Source: an uncultured Clostridia bacterium
Lineage (GTDB): Bacteria; Bacillota_A; Clostridia; Christensenellales; Aristaeellaceae
Direction: 5' to 3'
Length of the DNA stretch: 13,216 nucleotides
NCBI GenBank assembly: GCA_946408865.1
Contig: CAMJTZ010000042.1
Span: 1-13,216, forward strand
Positions 12,658 to 13,216 of the stretch are shown in pieces. The notes beneath the pieces are model-generated. The model saw nothing but the letters and a program-made list of their open reading frames with translations. It made no database searches and was not told where the DNA came from. Each line of letters begins with the position of its first letter. The stretch's first letter is position 1. Both the position numbers and the translations under genes were made by a program.

Positions 12658-13140
12658 ATGAAAGCAGTTGCAATTATCCTTGTGATTCTTCTTGTAGCCG
12701 CGCTGGCCGGCGTTGGAATTCTGTATTTCAACAGCAGCCTGCAGGTGACATTCGATTCCGTGATCGTTACAGATCCGGTTACCCAGCAGGAAGCCTTCAG
12801 CCAGCTGAAATCCTCGCTGGAGTCGGAGACGTTTGTCGGCACACGTTTCAGCACAGCCCAGCTCACATCTCCGGAAAACTATCTTTTCTATACCTGGACC
12901 GTTCATGCAGACAACAAGTCCTTCCTTCCGGCAGACTCCATCGAAATCCAGATCACCCCGATGTCCGGTGATGTTCTGCTGTACGGAGATACAGCTGAGC
13001 ACACCCTTGCTCCACATACATCCTCTGATCTCTCCGCCACTGTGCTAAGCGCCCGTGATATGCATTCTGTCCGTGAAGCCACGGTAACATGGTATGTATG
13101 GGGATTGCCGTTTTCAGCCCGCCTGACGCTCGGAAAATAA
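12658..13140 (+). CDS. Small membrane-anchored protein of unknown function, third gene of the motor operon
   Basis: I do not recognise the family. The 160 residues start with an uncleaved-looking membrane anchor (residues 4-24, AVAIILVILLVAALAGVGIL) followed by an extracytoplasmic domain that looks all-beta: alternating hydrophobic strands (LQVTFDSVIVT, LFYTWTVHAD, SIEIQITPM, ATVTWYVWGLPFSARLTL) and a loop HTLAPHTSSDLSATVLSARD. The overall feel is of an Ig-like or LEA14/WHy-type beta sandwich, but this is an impression, not a family match. There are no cysteines. Start: ATG 2 bases after the ZorB-like stop, with GGAG 5-6 bases upstream. The tight spacing and shared terminator make it part of the same operon, and its topology would place its domain beside the coiled coil of the ZorB-like protein. 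Confidence 0.8.
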   Translation: MKAVAIILVILLVAALAGVGILYFNSSLQVTFDSVIVTDPVTQQEAFSQLKSSLESETFVGTRFSTAQLTSPENYLFYTWTVHADNKSFLPADSIEIQITPMSGDVLLYGDTAEHTLAPHTSSDLSATVLSARDMHSVREATVTWYVWGLPFSARLTLGK

Positions 13141-13163
13141 GTCCGGGGACCCGCTGCTTCTGC

Positions 13164-13197
13164 AAAAAAAGGCACCGGCACGCTGCCGATGCTTTTT
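13164..13197. terminator. Terminator of the motor operon, probably bidirectional
   Basis: GCACCGGCA (13172-13180), loop CGC, TGCCGATGC (13184-13192), then TTTTT on the plus strand; the reverse reading ends in seven T residues. The stem has one C-A mismatch on the plus strand, which is a G-U pair on the minus strand. It lies 23 bases after the last stop codon. Nothing recognisable follows to the window end. Confidence 0.85.
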
Positions 13198-13216
13198 AAT
13201 GTACCCCAGGGAGCCG

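Noticed and set aside
7104..13140. A defence island made of Sir2, a helicase and a ZorAB-like pair
   Set aside because: The Sir2 protein has a complete zinc ribbon and deacylase motifs, unlike the NADase-type Sir2 domains of defence systems. The helicase has HelD-specific motifs, not the SNF2-like features of ZorD. Each unit has its own promoter, and the surroundings (asd, murI, nth) are core genes with no integrase, transposase or tRNA edge.

Overview
This window reads as chromosomal DNA of a Gram-positive (Bacillota, probably Clostridia) bacterium of roughly balanced GC content. The basis is strong AGGAGG-type ribosome binding sites, sigma-A promoters that often carry an extended -10 (TGn), a DUF951 gene, a THF riboswitch in front of an ECF-type folate transporter gene, and a HelD-type RNA polymerase recycling helicase. 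There is no insertion sequence, integrase, tRNA, rRNA or CRISPR array. Genes are tightly packed: no gene-free stretch exceeds about 210 bases, and the intergenic gaps are filled with promoters, structured leaders and terminators.

Layout, left to right. (1) Minus strand: the first codons of an EF-G-like GTPase, then murI (glutamate racemase). (2) Plus strand: a DUF951 zinc-ribbon-like small protein and a 561-residue secreted multidomain protein of unknown function. (3) Minus strand: asd (aspartate-semialdehyde dehydrogenase), a THF riboswitch, a folT-like ECF S component with an extra C-terminal half, and nth (endonuclease III), coupled to folT by a GTGA stop/start overlap. A very strong two-way terminator separates this block from the secreted-protein gene. 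(4) Plus strand: an HdeD/DUF308 six-TM membrane protein overlapping a Sir2 deacylase gene. (5) Plus strand: helD with its own strong promoter. (6) Plus strand: a three-gene operon made of a MotA/TolQ/ExbB-family (ZorA-like) channel protein, a MotB/OmpA-family (ZorB-like) protein with a long coiled coil, and a small membrane-anchored protein, closed by a strong terminator.

The most interesting content is region 6. It is an ion-driven 5:2-type rotary motor pair resembling Zorya ZorAB, but it has no ZorC/ZorD/ZorE effector and no flagellar genes nearby. A third, unrecognised membrane-anchored gene is locked into the operon (2-base gaps between genes). I infer a peptidoglycan-anchored envelope motor of a monoderm bacterium rather than a phage-defence system.

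A second theme is RNA-level control. Three genes (asd, helD and the motor operon) have a recognisable promoter followed by an intrinsic-terminator hairpin before the start codon, with alternative pairings in at least two of them. The folT leader carries a THF aptamer followed by a sequence complementary to its own Shine-Dalgarno. A possible antisense RNA lies opposite the start of the HdeD-like gene. These leaders were worked out by eye; no folding or database search was run.
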